From contig DKBG01000213.1 in assembly GCA_002451155.1 (NCBI GenBank), positions 5,437 through 20,245 of the forward strand: 14,809 bases of DNA, written 5' to 3'. A model generated the notes under the pieces. The model was given only the letters and a program-made list of their open reading frames with translations. It made no database searches and was not told where the DNA came from. Origin of the DNA: Ignavibacteria bacterium UBA6906 (GTDB lineage: Bacteria; Bacteroidota; Ignavibacteria; UBA10030; UBA6906). Made by a program: the position numbers and the translations under genes. Positions within the stretch are counted from its first letter, which is position 1. Every line of letters starts with the position of its first letter. This document shows, piece after piece, positions 1 through 8,100 of the stretch.

Positions 1-53
1 GCCTCTCTGGCCCGACGCGCATGGCTTCGCCGCAGTGAGGACACCACCGCTTC

Positions 54-60
54 GGAAGGA
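54..60 (+). promoter_or_regulatory. ribosome binding site of the asparaginase-like gene
   Basis: The sequence GGAAGGA lies 7 bases before the ATG at 68. It decides the start: an in-frame GTG at 35 lies upstream of this Shine-Dalgarno sequence and would add 11 residues that precede the first beta strand expected for the family. Confidence 0.6.
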
Positions 61-67
61 AACAGAC

Positions 68-559
68 ATGGCCATCGCAATTTTTGTGACGGGCGGGACA
101 TTTGACAAGGAATACAACGAGCTTACCGGGAGTCTGTACTTCAAAGAGACTCATCTCCCGGAGATGTTACGGCTCGGACGGTCGAATGTTGACGTATCGA
201 TCCGCTCACTTATGATGATCGACAGCCTCGACATGACGGACAGGGAGCGGGAGGTAATCATCGACCAGTGTACTCGATGTCCGGAGGAGAGGATCCTGAT
301 CACTCACGGAACCGACACGATGGACGTAACCGCCCGAGCGTTAGGGAGGATAGTTGCTGGGAAGACGATTGTCCTCACCGGGGCGATGGTGCCATACAAA
401 TTCGGAAGCTCGGACGGACTTTTCAATCTCGGAAGCGCTCTCGCGTTCGTGCAGACGCTCCCGCACGGCGTGTACATTGCGATGAATGGACGCTGGTTCG
501 GCTGGGACAATGTGAAGAAGAATCGTTCCACCGGAACCTTCGAGAGGATCCAGGGGTAG
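68..559 (+). CDS. small single-domain asparaginase/glutaminase-like protein
   Basis: The protein has 163 residues and matches only the N-terminal alpha/beta domain of the L-asparaginase family (COG0252), whose usual members are about 330 residues. The family's active-site elements are present. The first catalytic Thr is T11 in VTGGTFD, the Thr-Asp pair is T82/D83 in THGTDTMD, the TGAMVP strand and the SSDGLFNLGSA helix follow, and a Lys (K150/K151 in DNVKKN) sits where the E. coli type II enzyme has its catalytic Lys in DVTKTN. The second domain, which completes the dimer interface in full-length enzymes, is absent. No continuation is found in any frame after the TAG stop, so this looks like a natural short form and not a frameshift. 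Stand-alone small proteins of this kind are known, but to my knowledge their substrate is unsettled. No signal peptide is seen, so it is probably cytoplasmic. It stands alone, converging on the 645-1541 gene. The family call is firm; actual asparaginase activity is uncertain. Confidence 0.85.
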   Translation: MAIAIFVTGGTFDKEYNELTGSLYFKETHLPEMLRLGRSNVDVSIRSLMMIDSLDMTDREREVIIDQCTRCPEERILITHGTDTMDVTARALGRIVAGKTIVLTGAMVPYKFGSSDGLFNLGSALAFVQTLPHGVYIAMNGRWFGWDNVKKNRSTGTFERIQG

Positions 560-644
560 CAGGGACCCGTTCAGGACTTGCGCGGCCGGCCGGGAAGGCC
601 AACGGATCCGCAGAATCCCTCACGATGAACCTCCATTCCCAGCG

Positions 645-1541
645 TCAGTACCGGTCAATTTTCAGACTCGACACTCCCGCGTCGATGGAGATCATAATCT
701 TTTGCAGGGAGTCATCGAACTGGTCGGTGCGGTAGAGACCTTTTGCCACCCGGGTGAACCCTGAAAACTTCCGGCTCGAGAGCGGGGCATCGAGCCGCAC
801 TTCACAGCCGGCGGAGACTGGCACCTCGAGTCGCAGCGACGAAGCGCCGGCATTAATGGTCACCCGTGTTTCGGGACTGCGCGTGCCGAGACGCACAGTC
901 GCCCGCGAGGCACCGCAATCGAGCGAGAGTCGGTCAATCGCGTAGGCCTCCAGGTCAAGATCCACGCTCGACGCGCCGAGCGCCAGGGTAAGGTTCCAGG
1001 CAGGCTTGCTGTTCATCTTCACTTCTATCCTGTTACGCAACCGGCCCAGTGCCAGGCCGCGGTGAGGGCCGGTGAGCTCCAGCCTGACCTCCTGCGACTC
1101 CCCCGTTGAATCGGTCTCAATGCGATATTCCCCCAGCCCTGTCTCCGTTTCCGCCGTCAGAAGTTCCTCCGTCGTGTCACCGACTCTCACGGACCCGCCA
1201 CCTGCAGTCAGATCCAGCGTCGCACGCTCGGTACTCGGACCCATCGAAACCAGAAACGATTGCCGTGTGGCTTCCCGATCAACGCCGAAGGCAGTGTCAA
1301 TCCAGGCAAATGTGAATGCTGAGGCGACCGCAAATCCCAGGGCGACACCCGCCAGCGCGAGCGGAATCCATCTCAAGTTCTGCGGTCTGGTAAGGAGCGC
1401 CGCCCCGAAGAGAATGAGGAGCACCGGCCAGAATTTCCACCAGGCGAGGGAGCAAAGGACGAATATGCCCAGTCGGTTGAGAATGAGCAGGACACCGAGG
1501 ACCGCAAAGAATGTTCCCCAGAAAATTCTCCCCGCTTTCAT
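645..1541 (-). CDS. LiaF-like membrane protein with toast-rack beta repeat domain
   Basis: This is a 298-residue protein with three predicted membrane helices near the N-terminus (about residues 7-27, 32-51 and 57-80), followed by an extracytoplasmic or cytoplasmic beta-rich domain. The second helix carries the WWKFWPVLLILFG pattern of DUF5668 / LiaI-LiaF-like membrane regions. The C-terminal half contains recurrent Gly-Ala-Ser turns at residues 189, 210 and 232 and a GVSS turn at 289, each followed by alternating hydrophobic residues. That is the pattern of the DUF2154/DUF4097 'toast rack' beta structures. Related Firmicutes proteins (LiaF) modulate cell-envelope stress signalling; whether this one does is unknown, because no sensor kinase is in the window. 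The ATG is preceded by AGGAG, which overlaps the TAG of the upstream 75-residue gene, so the two are probably translationally coupled. The domain call is good; the biological role is inferred. Confidence 0.82.
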   Translation of the reverse strand: MKAGRIFWGTFFAVLGVLLILNRLGIFVLCSLAWWKFWPVLLILFGAALLTRPQNLRWIPLALAGVALGFAVASAFTFAWIDTAFGVDREATRQSFLVSMGPSTERATLDLTAGGGSVRVGDTTEELLTAETETGLGEYRIETDSTGESQEVRLELTGPHRGLALGRLRNRIEVKMNSKPAWNLTLALGASSVDLDLEAYAIDRLSLDCGASRATVRLGTRSPETRVTINAGASSLRLEVPVSAGCEVRLDAPLSSRKFSGFTRVAKGLYRTDQFDDSLQKIMISIDAGVSSLKIDRY

Positions 1542-1549
1542 GCGATGAT

Positions 1550-1554
1550 CTCCT
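1550..1554 (-). promoter_or_regulatory. ribosome binding site overlapping upstream stop codon
   Basis: On the minus strand AGGAG begins inside the TAG stop of the 75-residue gene (1553-1555) and sits 8 bases before the ATG at 1541. This arrangement supports translational coupling of the two membrane protein genes. Confidence 0.55.
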
Positions 1555-1780
1555 ATGTTCGTGATCGTCCTTTCCAGAGCAGGCCTACACCGATCGCGAC
1601 AAGGATCAGGGGCCAGTAATCCCCGAAGTGGACATCCGGGAGGAGATTATCCGCCAGGAAAATAAGCCCGAGGACGATCAGGACCAGACCGCCGATCGAA
1701 CTCCCCCGGTCGCGGTGCACTGCGGGAGGAACTTCTGTTTGATTCGACTGTGAAGCCTGTTGCGTTGATGTCTCATCCAT
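1553..1780 (-). CDS. small LiaI/DUF5668-like two-helix membrane protein
   Basis: The product has 75 residues: a polar, Gln/Ser/Thr-rich N-terminal tail of about 27 residues, then two hydrophobic helices (about 29-45 and 55-70) ending in a positively charged KGRSRT tail. The helices carry the hallmark pattern of the LiaI-LiaF-like membrane region (DUF5668): a Gly-rich 'GGLVLIVLGLIFLADN' first helix and a 'YWPLILVAIGVGLLWKG' second helix. The same pattern occurs at the start of the next gene, whose ATG lies 11 bases beyond this stop, so the two were probably cotranscribed and may interact in the membrane. GAGAGGG stands about 5 bases before the ATG. It follows the Asp-box protein gene on the same strand after a 77-bp gap and could share its transcript. 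Function unknown beyond a likely envelope role. Confidence 0.8.
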   Translation of the reverse strand: MDETSTQQASQSNQTEVPPAVHRDRGSSIGGLVLIVLGLIFLADNLLPDVHFGDYWPLILVAIGVGLLWKGRSRT

Positions 1781-1857
1781 ACGACCCTCTCTCTTGAATG
1801 TGACTGAAATGTCGCCAGCCTATTGCCTGATAAGGCCAGCTCTGCCAAAGGTTGCTT

Positions 1858-3465
1858 CTATTTTATCAACATGAGGCGCTGCACCGCCGATTGCCCGGCC
1901 GCTGTGAGCCGGAGGAAATAGAGTCCGGAACCCAGGCGTCCGATTCCAGCCGCCGATTCACCTAGAGAAACCTCATGGTCCCCCGGAGTCACCTCGCCCT
2001 CGAAGATCACCCCGCACTCTCGTCCCAGAACATCGTACACCCGGATGACCGCTTTGATCTGGCTGCTTCCCGGACCGGAGGGAATCCTGAACCGGATTGA
2101 TGTTGAAGAGTTGAAGGGATTCGGATAGCTCTGCAGGCTCAACTCTCCGGGTGCATGCCGGAACACCTCCCCCTCCACCGCAACCGCATCCTGAACGAGC
2201 GCCGTCCAGACGCTCATCACACCCGAGTCGAGCCGCATCCAGATGGGAAACGCCTTCTTGTTCGAAACGGCAATGTTCGTGTAATCGCCAAAAAATATTC
2301 CCGCTGTCGGAACGAAAGGTGTTGCGCTCACTTTGAAATTGGTGAACGTTTCGCCGCCATCAGAAGATTTCGCTACATACACATCCGTTGTATCCCCCAC
2401 TGTCTCCCGCCGGTCATAAAATACCAGATAGAGATCGCCGTTTGACTGGTCCACTGAAAGCCAGGGAAAGAACTGGTGGCGGGCGGTCATGTCATCATTG
2501 ACCCGGCGCGGCTGGCTCCAGGACATTCCGCCATCCGTTGAGTGGACCAGAAAGATATCAGTGTCCTCAAGGCCGTTTCGCTGATCGGACCAGAGAACAT
2601 AGATCCGGCCCCTGTAGAGTGACGAACTGACATCGCAGGCCGTGACCGGCAATCCGTTACATCGATAGATTCCAGACACGTCGAAATCCCAGCCTCCAGG
2701 CTGTGACGCAACGCTGATATCGGCTCCCCACGAATTACCCCCGTCAGATGATTTGTCGAAAAGGATTCCGAGCGGACCGCTCCAGCTGACATACACCTCT
2801 CCGTTCGGTCCAATCGCCGGCACCGCTCCTTCAACCGTATTATCTCCGTCAAGACAATCCCCGCCCCGATCGCTCACACGAACTGGAACGGACCAGCTCG
2901 CGCCCGCGTCTGTGGACCTGGCGAAAAGAATCCGGCTGCTATCCGACGGGAAGGGACTTGAGATCGAATCGAACTCAGTCCATGCGCAGTACAGGTACCC
3001 GTGGAAGACGGACGACGTCATGTCGGCGGCGAGCCATTCCTTGTCCTGGTGCTTCGGGGGGTTAAGGCCGATCCCGACGCCGTCATTCCAGTGCAGGCCA
3101 CCATCAATCGATTTCTGCACCACAATCCGGTCGAGGAATTTCCCGATTGAGTCGGGCGGTCTGGACAGATGGGCATAGTAGGCGTCACCTGAGCCATCAA
3201 AAATGACGCAGGGATCACCCCAGACCCCGTAGGAGGAGGTAATCTGGCCCTCTGACCAGGAGAATCCACCGTCCACGGACCTGTACACGTATCTGAGGTT
3301 GGCCCCGGCGATCAGATTCACCGGGTTGGCAGGATTGATGGAGAGTGTCACCTCGTTAGGGGTTGTGCTTGTCGGAAGGCTAACCCGAATATTCGGGTAC
3401 TGTGCCACCGAGAGCAGAGGTGTAAGGAGACATGCGAAAGCCGCCCAGATTCTCATCGGACTCAT
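1858..3465 (-). CDS. secreted Asp-box (BNR) repeat protein with T9SS C-terminal sorting domain
   Basis: This 535-residue protein starts with a signal peptide (MRIWAAFACLLTPLLSVAQ from the second Met). A beta-propeller-like region follows, with six Asp-box motifs of the form S-x-D-x-G-x-x-W/F at about residues 63, 119, 184, 239, 309 and 367. Residues from about 443 onward form a type IX secretion sorting domain: SYPNPFNSSTSIRFRIP, then VRVYDVLGRE, then SGLYFLRL and a closing LMLIK. It is therefore likely exported across the outer membrane and released or anchored at the surface. Asp boxes occur in sialidases, but the F/Y-R-I-P motif and the arginine triad of true sialidases are not apparent, so enzyme activity should not be assumed; a binding or adhesive propeller is as likely. 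Two starts are possible. ATG 3465 overlaps the stop of a small upstream ORF, and ATG 3456 lies 9 bases after GGGGAGG and gives a cleaner signal peptide. Confidence 0.85.
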   Translation of the reverse strand: MSPMRIWAAFACLLTPLLSVAQYPNIRVSLPTSTTPNEVTLSINPANPVNLIAGANLRYVYRSVDGGFSWSEGQITSSYGVWGDPCVIFDGSGDAYYAHLSRPPDSIGKFLDRIVVQKSIDGGLHWNDGVGIGLNPPKHQDKEWLAADMTSSVFHGYLYCAWTEFDSISSPFPSDSSRILFARSTDAGASWSVPVRVSDRGGDCLDGDNTVEGAVPAIGPNGEVYVSWSGPLGILFDKSSDGGNSWGADISVASQPGGWDFDVSGIYRCNGLPVTACDVSSSLYRGRIYVLWSDQRNGLEDTDIFLVHSTDGGMSWSQPRRVNDDMTARHQFFPWLSVDQSNGDLYLVFYDRRETVGDTTDVYVAKSSDGGETFTNFKVSATPFVPTAGIFFGDYTNIAVSNKKAFPIWMRLDSGVMSVWTALVQDAVAVEGEVFRHAPGELSLQSYPNPFNSSTSIRFRIPSGPGSSQIKAVIRVYDVLGRECGVIFEGEVTPGDHEVSLGESAAGIGRLGSGLYFLRLTAAGQSAVQRLMLIK

Positions 3466-3680
3466 CCTCCCCTCTCTCCTCGGCGGCTCAGACGTGTCCG
3501 CGCCACGAGACGATGGGTGGGATCATTCCTCCGGGCTCTTTTCAGGAAAACGTCTGCTGTGCGCACCCCCCACCTGGAAAATTTCTCCGGGGAGCAGCCG
3601 CGCGAGAAGTGTGGGGAATCAGATAAGGCGGACGGAATGGGCGTGAACAGCGGTTCGCAGAAGCTCTTGCACAGTCCCAT
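3462..3680 (-). CDS. possible small coupled ORF upstream of the Asp-box gene
   Basis: This is a 72-codon reading frame with no recognised family. Three features argue that it is translated. GGGAGG lies exactly 6 bases before its ATG. A strong promoter candidate on the same strand (3754-3782) would put the transcript start about 65 bases upstream. Its TGA overlaps the ATG of the Asp-box gene in an ATGA junction, typical of coupled genes. The predicted peptide begins MGLCKSFCEPLF, has three Cys residues and ends in an Arg-rich tail (RTRLSRRGERGG), with no clear membrane segment. Against it: the composition resembles what GC-rich non-coding DNA gives, and the frame stays open far upstream on this strand, opposite galK, so openness alone means little. 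If it is not a protein, the stretch is a long untranslated leader of about 280 bases. Confidence 0.35.
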   Translation of the reverse strand: MGLCKSFCEPLFTPIPSALSDSPHFSRGCSPEKFSRWGVRTADVFLKRARRNDPTHRLVARTRLSRRGERGG

Positions 3681-3686
3681 GGTGCA

Positions 3687-3692
3687 CCTCCC
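3687..3692 (-). promoter_or_regulatory. ribosome binding site of the small ORF
   Basis: On the minus strand GGGAGG stands 6 bases before the ATG at 3680. The bases linking it to the start codon form the perfect 8-bp palindrome GGTGCACC (3681-3688), so access to the start could be affected by local folding or by a bound protein. Confidence 0.4.
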
Positions 3693-3753
3693 AGGGCAGG
3701 CCTGTACGCGGCCGTGGTGTCGGCGTGGGCCGGCACCTTCTCCGTCGCGCAAT

Positions 3754-3782
3754 AATATAGACAGGGCATACGGGTGAGTCAA
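3754..3782 (-). promoter_or_regulatory. sigma70-like promoter for the Asp-box gene transcript
   Basis: Read on the minus strand, TTGACT (3782-3777) is followed after exactly 17 bases by TATATT (3759-3754). Each hexamer matches the sigma70 consensus at five of six positions. Transcription would start near 3747, about 280 bases before the Asp-box gene. Bacteroidota in the strict sense use a different consensus, so the match is meaningful only if this organism's main sigma factor recognises classic hexamers. Confidence 0.5.
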
Positions 3783-3802
3783 GGGCCAGTCATGCCATTT
3801 CA

Positions 3803-3831
3803 TTGATATTACAGAGGAAATATCGTACACT
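3803..3831 (+). promoter_or_regulatory. sigma70-like promoter for the galK operon
   Basis: TTGATA (3803-3808) and TACACT (3826-3831) are separated by 17 bases and match the consensus at five and four positions. The transcript would begin near 3838, giving a leader of about 59 bases before the GTG of galK. Its -35 box lies 20 bp from that of the divergent minus-strand promoter. The spacer contains the inverted repeat at 3805-3824, as expected for a repressor-controlled promoter. Confidence 0.4.
3805..3824. promoter_or_regulatory. inverted repeat, candidate operator
   Basis: GATATT and AATATC form a perfect 6-bp inverted repeat separated by 8 bases, in otherwise GC-rich DNA. It overlaps the -35 hexamer and fills most of the spacer of the galK promoter candidate, so a dimeric regulator bound here would block RNA polymerase. 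No regulator gene is present in the window. Confidence 0.35.
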
Positions 3832-3896
3832 CCCCCTGAGAGTGCGGCTGCCCTGCCGATTCTCGATTCAGCCCCCCAACATCGACTATCATATCC

Positions 3897-5072
3897 GTGG
3901 ACTCTCCCCGCGCAGCACTTGCCCGTCAGACCGCCGAGTATTTTCGCGGCCAGTTCAAAACTGAACCACACGTGGTCGTCACCGCCCCCGGGCGCGTCAA
4001 TCTTATCGGGGAGCATACCGATTACAATGACGGATTTGTCCTGCCCGCTGCGATTGACAGAGCGACGGCGATTGCGGCCTCTCCCCGGTCCGACAGGAAC
4101 CTGGTGATCCACGCACAGAACCTCAAGTCTACGATGATGCTCTCCCTGGCCGACCTGACTCCACGCCGGACTGGGGCCTGGTCGAACTACGTCGCCGGCG
4201 TCGCCCATTTCCTTCGCCGGCGGGGCGACAATCTCGCCGGCGCAAACATGTTGATCAACAGCACGGTGCCTCGAGGGTCTGGTCTGAGTTCTTCCGCCGC
4301 ATTGGAGGTTGCCGCTGCCTGCACGTTCATCTCGCTGAACGGCCTGACCATCCCTGACCTGGACGTCATCGTGCTCTGCCAGCAGGCGGAAAATGAGTTT
4401 GTGGGAGTGCAGTGCGGGATCATGGATCAGTTTATCAGCTACCTCGGAAAGAAGAATCACGCACTTAGGATCGACTGCCGTTCACTCGAATTTCTTCAGG
4501 TCCCTATCCCTGCCGGAGTACGTCTCCTCATCTGTGACACGGCTGTCCGGCGCTCACTTGCCTCTTCGGAATACAACCGCAGGCGCGAGGAGTGCGACGC
4601 AGGAGTCTCCGTGCTCTCCAGGCATCTCCCGGGGATATTGAAACTCCGGGACGTCTCCCCCGGGGATCTTGCACGATGCGAGTCATTTCTCGACCAGACC
4701 GTATACAGGCGATGTCGGCATGTGGTAACCGAGAATGCCCGTGTTGAGGACTCCGTCCGGACTCTCCGAGCCGGGGATCTTTCCGCGTTCGGACAGCTCA
4801 TGTATGAATCCCATCGTAGTCTCCGCGTGGACTACGAGGTCAGCTGCCGGGAGCTGGATATGGTCGTGGACATTTGTATGGAAAGCGATGGTGTGCTTGG
4901 TGCACGAATGACCGGCGCGGGATTCGGCGGCAGCGTGGTTTGTTGCGTGCGTGAGGAGGCAGTGGAAGTTCTCGCCGCCCGGCTCGCCCGCGACTATCCT
5001 GCCATCAGCGGGAGACAGCCTGGAATTCACGTCTGCTCTCTCGAAGACGGAGTAGCCGTCGAGCCGCGCTAA
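3897..5072 (+). CDS. galK: galactokinase
   Basis: Galactokinase phosphorylates alpha-D-galactose at C1 with ATP, the entry step of the Leloir pathway. The 391-residue length is normal. All three GHMP-kinase signatures are present. The galactokinase-specific GRVNLIGEHTDYNDGF motif spans about residues 32-46, with the catalytic-site Arg R33. The Gly/Ser-rich ATP loop RGSGLSSSAALEVA is near 126-139, and MTGAGFGGSVVCCV is near 338-351. The catalytic base is expected to be D177 in CGIMDQF. The start is a GTG with no clear Shine-Dalgarno sequence. It is chosen because no ATG fits nearby and because about 31 residues precede GRVNLIG, close to the E. coli enzyme. It heads a five-gene plus-strand cluster that ends in an alpha-galactosidase, the obvious source of its substrate. 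galT and galE are not in the window. Confidence 0.95.
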   Translation: MDSPRAALARQTAEYFRGQFKTEPHVVVTAPGRVNLIGEHTDYNDGFVLPAAIDRATAIAASPRSDRNLVIHAQNLKSTMMLSLADLTPRRTGAWSNYVAGVAHFLRRRGDNLAGANMLINSTVPRGSGLSSSAALEVAAACTFISLNGLTIPDLDVIVLCQQAENEFVGVQCGIMDQFISYLGKKNHALRIDCRSLEFLQVPIPAGVRLLICDTAVRRSLASSEYNRRREECDAGVSVLSRHLPGILKLRDVSPGDLARCESFLDQTVYRRCRHVVTENARVEDSVRTLRAGDLSAFGQLMYESHRSLRVDYEVSCRELDMVVDICMESDGVLGARMTGAGFGGSVVCCVREEAVEVLAARLARDYPAISGRQPGIHVCSLEDGVAVEPR

Positions 5073-5179
5073 GGGACTGAACCGTCCGGGAATGCGGGCA
5101 CAGGAGAAGACGCGAGCCGGAAGACCCTCGGCTACACTGTCCGTCTCACAGGAACAAACCGTCAGGGAGGGAACCCCCC

Positions 5180-8100
5180 ATGATTCGACTCAGGGTACTG
5201 ATTGCCGCGTGTATCCTCCTCCCGGGAGCGCTGTCCCTCCCGGCAAGCCTTCTCGGGCAAACAACCGTCGATCGTCTTGTCGTAGCGCTCGATTCACTCA
5301 CAGGAGCCGCATATGACAACTGGAGGATGAGCCCTGACCTCCGGTCCTATACACCGCCAGGGGATCCCGCAGCGCCTGGGTTTGACGACCGCTCCTGGCA
5401 AAATCTTCGGCTAAACCAGTCGGTCTATCCGGACTCCTGCTGGCTACGAAAGGAGATCATTGTCCCGCAGCATTTCCTCGGTCAGCCCGTCAAGGGATCG
5501 TTGCGATTTCTTGTAGCAGTCGATGACTACGGCTCTCTCTGGGTCAACGGTGAACCGAGAGGCCATTTCCCCTGGAATGGCGATTTTGAACTGACCCCGG
5601 CAGCCCGTCCGGGCGAACGATTTGTGATTGCGATAAAGGCAGTCAATACTGGTGGCCCCCTCCGGCTCCTGCGAGCCGAGCTACAGATTGAATCGGCGAA
5701 GAATGCCAGGCAGGCGATTGAGGATTTCTCCCTGAGTCTTCGGACGGGCCAGAAGCTGCTGAGCTTTGACACCTATCAGACCGCAGGCGGAAAGAAGGAA
5801 GACCCGGGAATCGACAGGACGAAGCTCGACCGGGAGGAGCGCAAACGGCTGAGCGTCCTCCTGCAGTCGGAAGCCGCGCGGCTCGACCTGACCGCGCTGG
5901 CCCGCGGGGATCTTATCCGGTTTCAGAGATCTCTCGACTCGATACGCACCGCATTGGCACCGGTCGGAGCGTTCGCAAAGAGATTCACCCTTTTCTTCGA
6001 CTCAAACGCGCACATTGATGCCGCCTGGCTCTGGCGGGAAAAGGAGACCGTAGAGGTGTGCAACCACACTTTCGGGTCGGTCCTCAATATGATGAAGGCG
6101 CGTCCGGATTTCACCTACACGCAGAGTTCCGCGCTCTACTATGAGTGGATGGAACAGTTGTATCCCGATCTTTTTGCCAGCATCAGGGATCTGGTCAGGC
6201 AGGGGCGCTGGGAACCGACAGGCGGCATGTGGGTGGAGCCTGACTGTAATCTCCCAAGCGGAGAATCCTGGGTCCGACATCTCCTCTATGCGAAACGGTA
6301 TTTCCGCCAGAAACTCGGCACCGACGTCAAGATCGGGTGGAATCCGGATTCGTTCGGGTACACCGTCTCCATGCCCGCCCTCTACAGAAACGCCGGAATC
6401 GACGCGTTCATCACCCAGAAAATCGGATGGAACGATACGAACGTTTTCCCCCACCGCCTTTTCTGGTGGCAATCTCCTGATGGATCGCGGATCCTGAGTT
6501 ACTTCCCGTTTGACTATGTCAATACCGCGGAGAATCCCTTCGCATTCGTCGATTGGCTCCGGCAGTATGAGGCGAATACGGGGCTCCGAAAGCTGATGAT
6601 TCTTTTTGGAATCGGAAACCATGGCGGCGGACCGTCCCTGGCGATGCTGGCAAGGATCGACCGCCTCCGCGGACTGGACATCTTCCCGGCCATTGAACAC
6701 GGAACAGCAACCCAGTACCTCGACTGGGTTCGCAGCAACGATCTTTCGGGCCTACCGGTCTGGAATGACGAGCTCTACCTCGAGTATCATCGGGGAACCT
6801 ATACGACCCAGGCCGCGATGAAACACTATAATAGAACCGGCGAGACCCTCCTGACCAACGCCGAGAAGTTCGCCTCGCTGGCTTCCCTGGAGGGAGACGA
6901 TTATCCTGCAGCGATGCTTGAAGACGCCTGGAAGACATTCCTCACGTTGCAGTTCCACGATATCCTGCCAGGCTCGAGCATCCATGAGGTCTATGATGAC
7001 GCCCGCGCAACGCACGAAGAAGTGAGAAAACTCGGCGGGCACCTGCTTGAGAATTCGCTCGATCGGCTCGTCAGATCTATCAATACGCGCGGGATGAGCA
7101 CCGGAACTCCCGTGGTCGTTTTCAATCCGCTTGCGTGGGCACGGACCGACCTCGTCCGCCTCCCCCTCCCCGTCGGCGACAGCCGTTCCTTCTCCATCGT
7201 TGACGGCTCCGGGAAGGGGGTTCCGTCGCAAATTTCGGTCAGCGGCAAGTACGAGCGCGAGATTCTGTTCGTCGCAAGAAACGTCCCGTCTCTCGGGTAT
7301 ACCACGTTCCTCCTTCGCCCGGCAGAGCCCTCCGCCAGGTCGGTCTCGCTGAACGCGTCCACCTGGCGGCTTGAGAATTCGCGATTCGTCATCAGCGTCG
7401 ACTCAACCACCGGATGGATCAGGAGCATTGTAGACAGGAGGGGAGGGGAAAGGGAACTTCTGAGCGGGCCGGGGAACGAACTCCAGCTGCTCGAAGACCG
7501 GCCTGCCCAATGGGATGCATGGAATATCGGCCTCACGGGCGTTCGCTTTCCTTCCCAATTCCGCGGCGCATCGATTGTCGAGCAGGGACCTGTACGAGTC
7601 GTGCTCCGTTTGCGGCGTGACTACCTGAAGCCGGGAACACGGAAGGAGTACCCGACCGAGGATTTCCCGACCTCTTTCTTTACTCAGGACATCGCGCTGT
7701 ATGAGGAGCTTGATAGGATTGAATTTGTCACGACGGCCGACTGGTGGGAGGATCACACGATGGTAAAGGTGGCGTTTCCGCTCACCGTCACCGACACCGT
7801 TGCCACCTATGAAGTACCGTTCGGAACGATCGAGCGTTCGACGCAGCTCCGCACCTCATGGGAAAAGGCGCGCGTGGAGGTCCCGGCATCGCGGTGGGCG
7901 GACGTGTCCGCCGGAGGGTACGGCATCAGCCTACTCAACACGGACAAATACGGGTATGACATCAAGGGCAGGACAATGCGGCTCTCCCTCCTCCGCTCAC
8001 CGACGTGGCCCGACCCGATGGCCGACCGGGGCATGCATACCACGACCTACTACCTCTACCCGCACAGCGGGACGTGGAGCGAGGGCGGAACCGTCAGGCA

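Larger units (their letters stand above)
3466..3896. other. 431-bp divergent intergenic control region
   Basis: This region separates the minus-strand Asp-box gene from the plus-strand galK operon. It holds back-to-back promoter candidates near 3754-3831, a perfect inverted repeat at 3805-3824, and on the minus strand the small ORF at 3462-3680 that would fill most of the leader. Near 3573-3585 there is an imperfect AT-rich palindrome flanked by C and G runs that could fold in the minus-strand leader. The remaining stretch 3832-3896, ahead of galK, shows no recognisable structure. Confidence 0.6.

Noticed and set aside
1..38. Possible tail of an upstream gene ending in TGA at 36-38
   Set aside because: Only about 11 codons are visible, with no identifiable residues, so no gene can be supported.
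583..590. GGCCGGCC palindrome between convergent genes 559 and 645
   Set aside because: An 8-bp palindrome is expected by chance in GC-rich DNA and the flanks do not extend it into a convincing terminator stem.
1781..1857. Promoter or terminator in the 77-bp gap before the 75-residue gene
   Set aside because: A TTGGCA on the minus strand lacks a matching -10 at usual spacing, and the GCCT-GATA-AGGC hairpin is only 4 bp, so neither is supported.
1858..3465. Annotation as a true sialidase
   Set aside because: Asp boxes alone are not diagnostic, and the F/Y-R-I-P motif and arginine triad are not evident.
3681..4460. Long open minus-strand frame opposite galK
   Set aside because: It lies antisense to a well-supported galactokinase, shows no family features, and is open because of GC-rich codon bias. 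Only the segment below 3680, outside galK and with its own ribosome site, was kept as a possible small ORF.
6002..6700. 232-codon minus-strand frame inside the alpha-mannosidase gene
   Set aside because: It is a mirror of the conserved GH38 catalytic region; its openness follows from codon use of the real gene.
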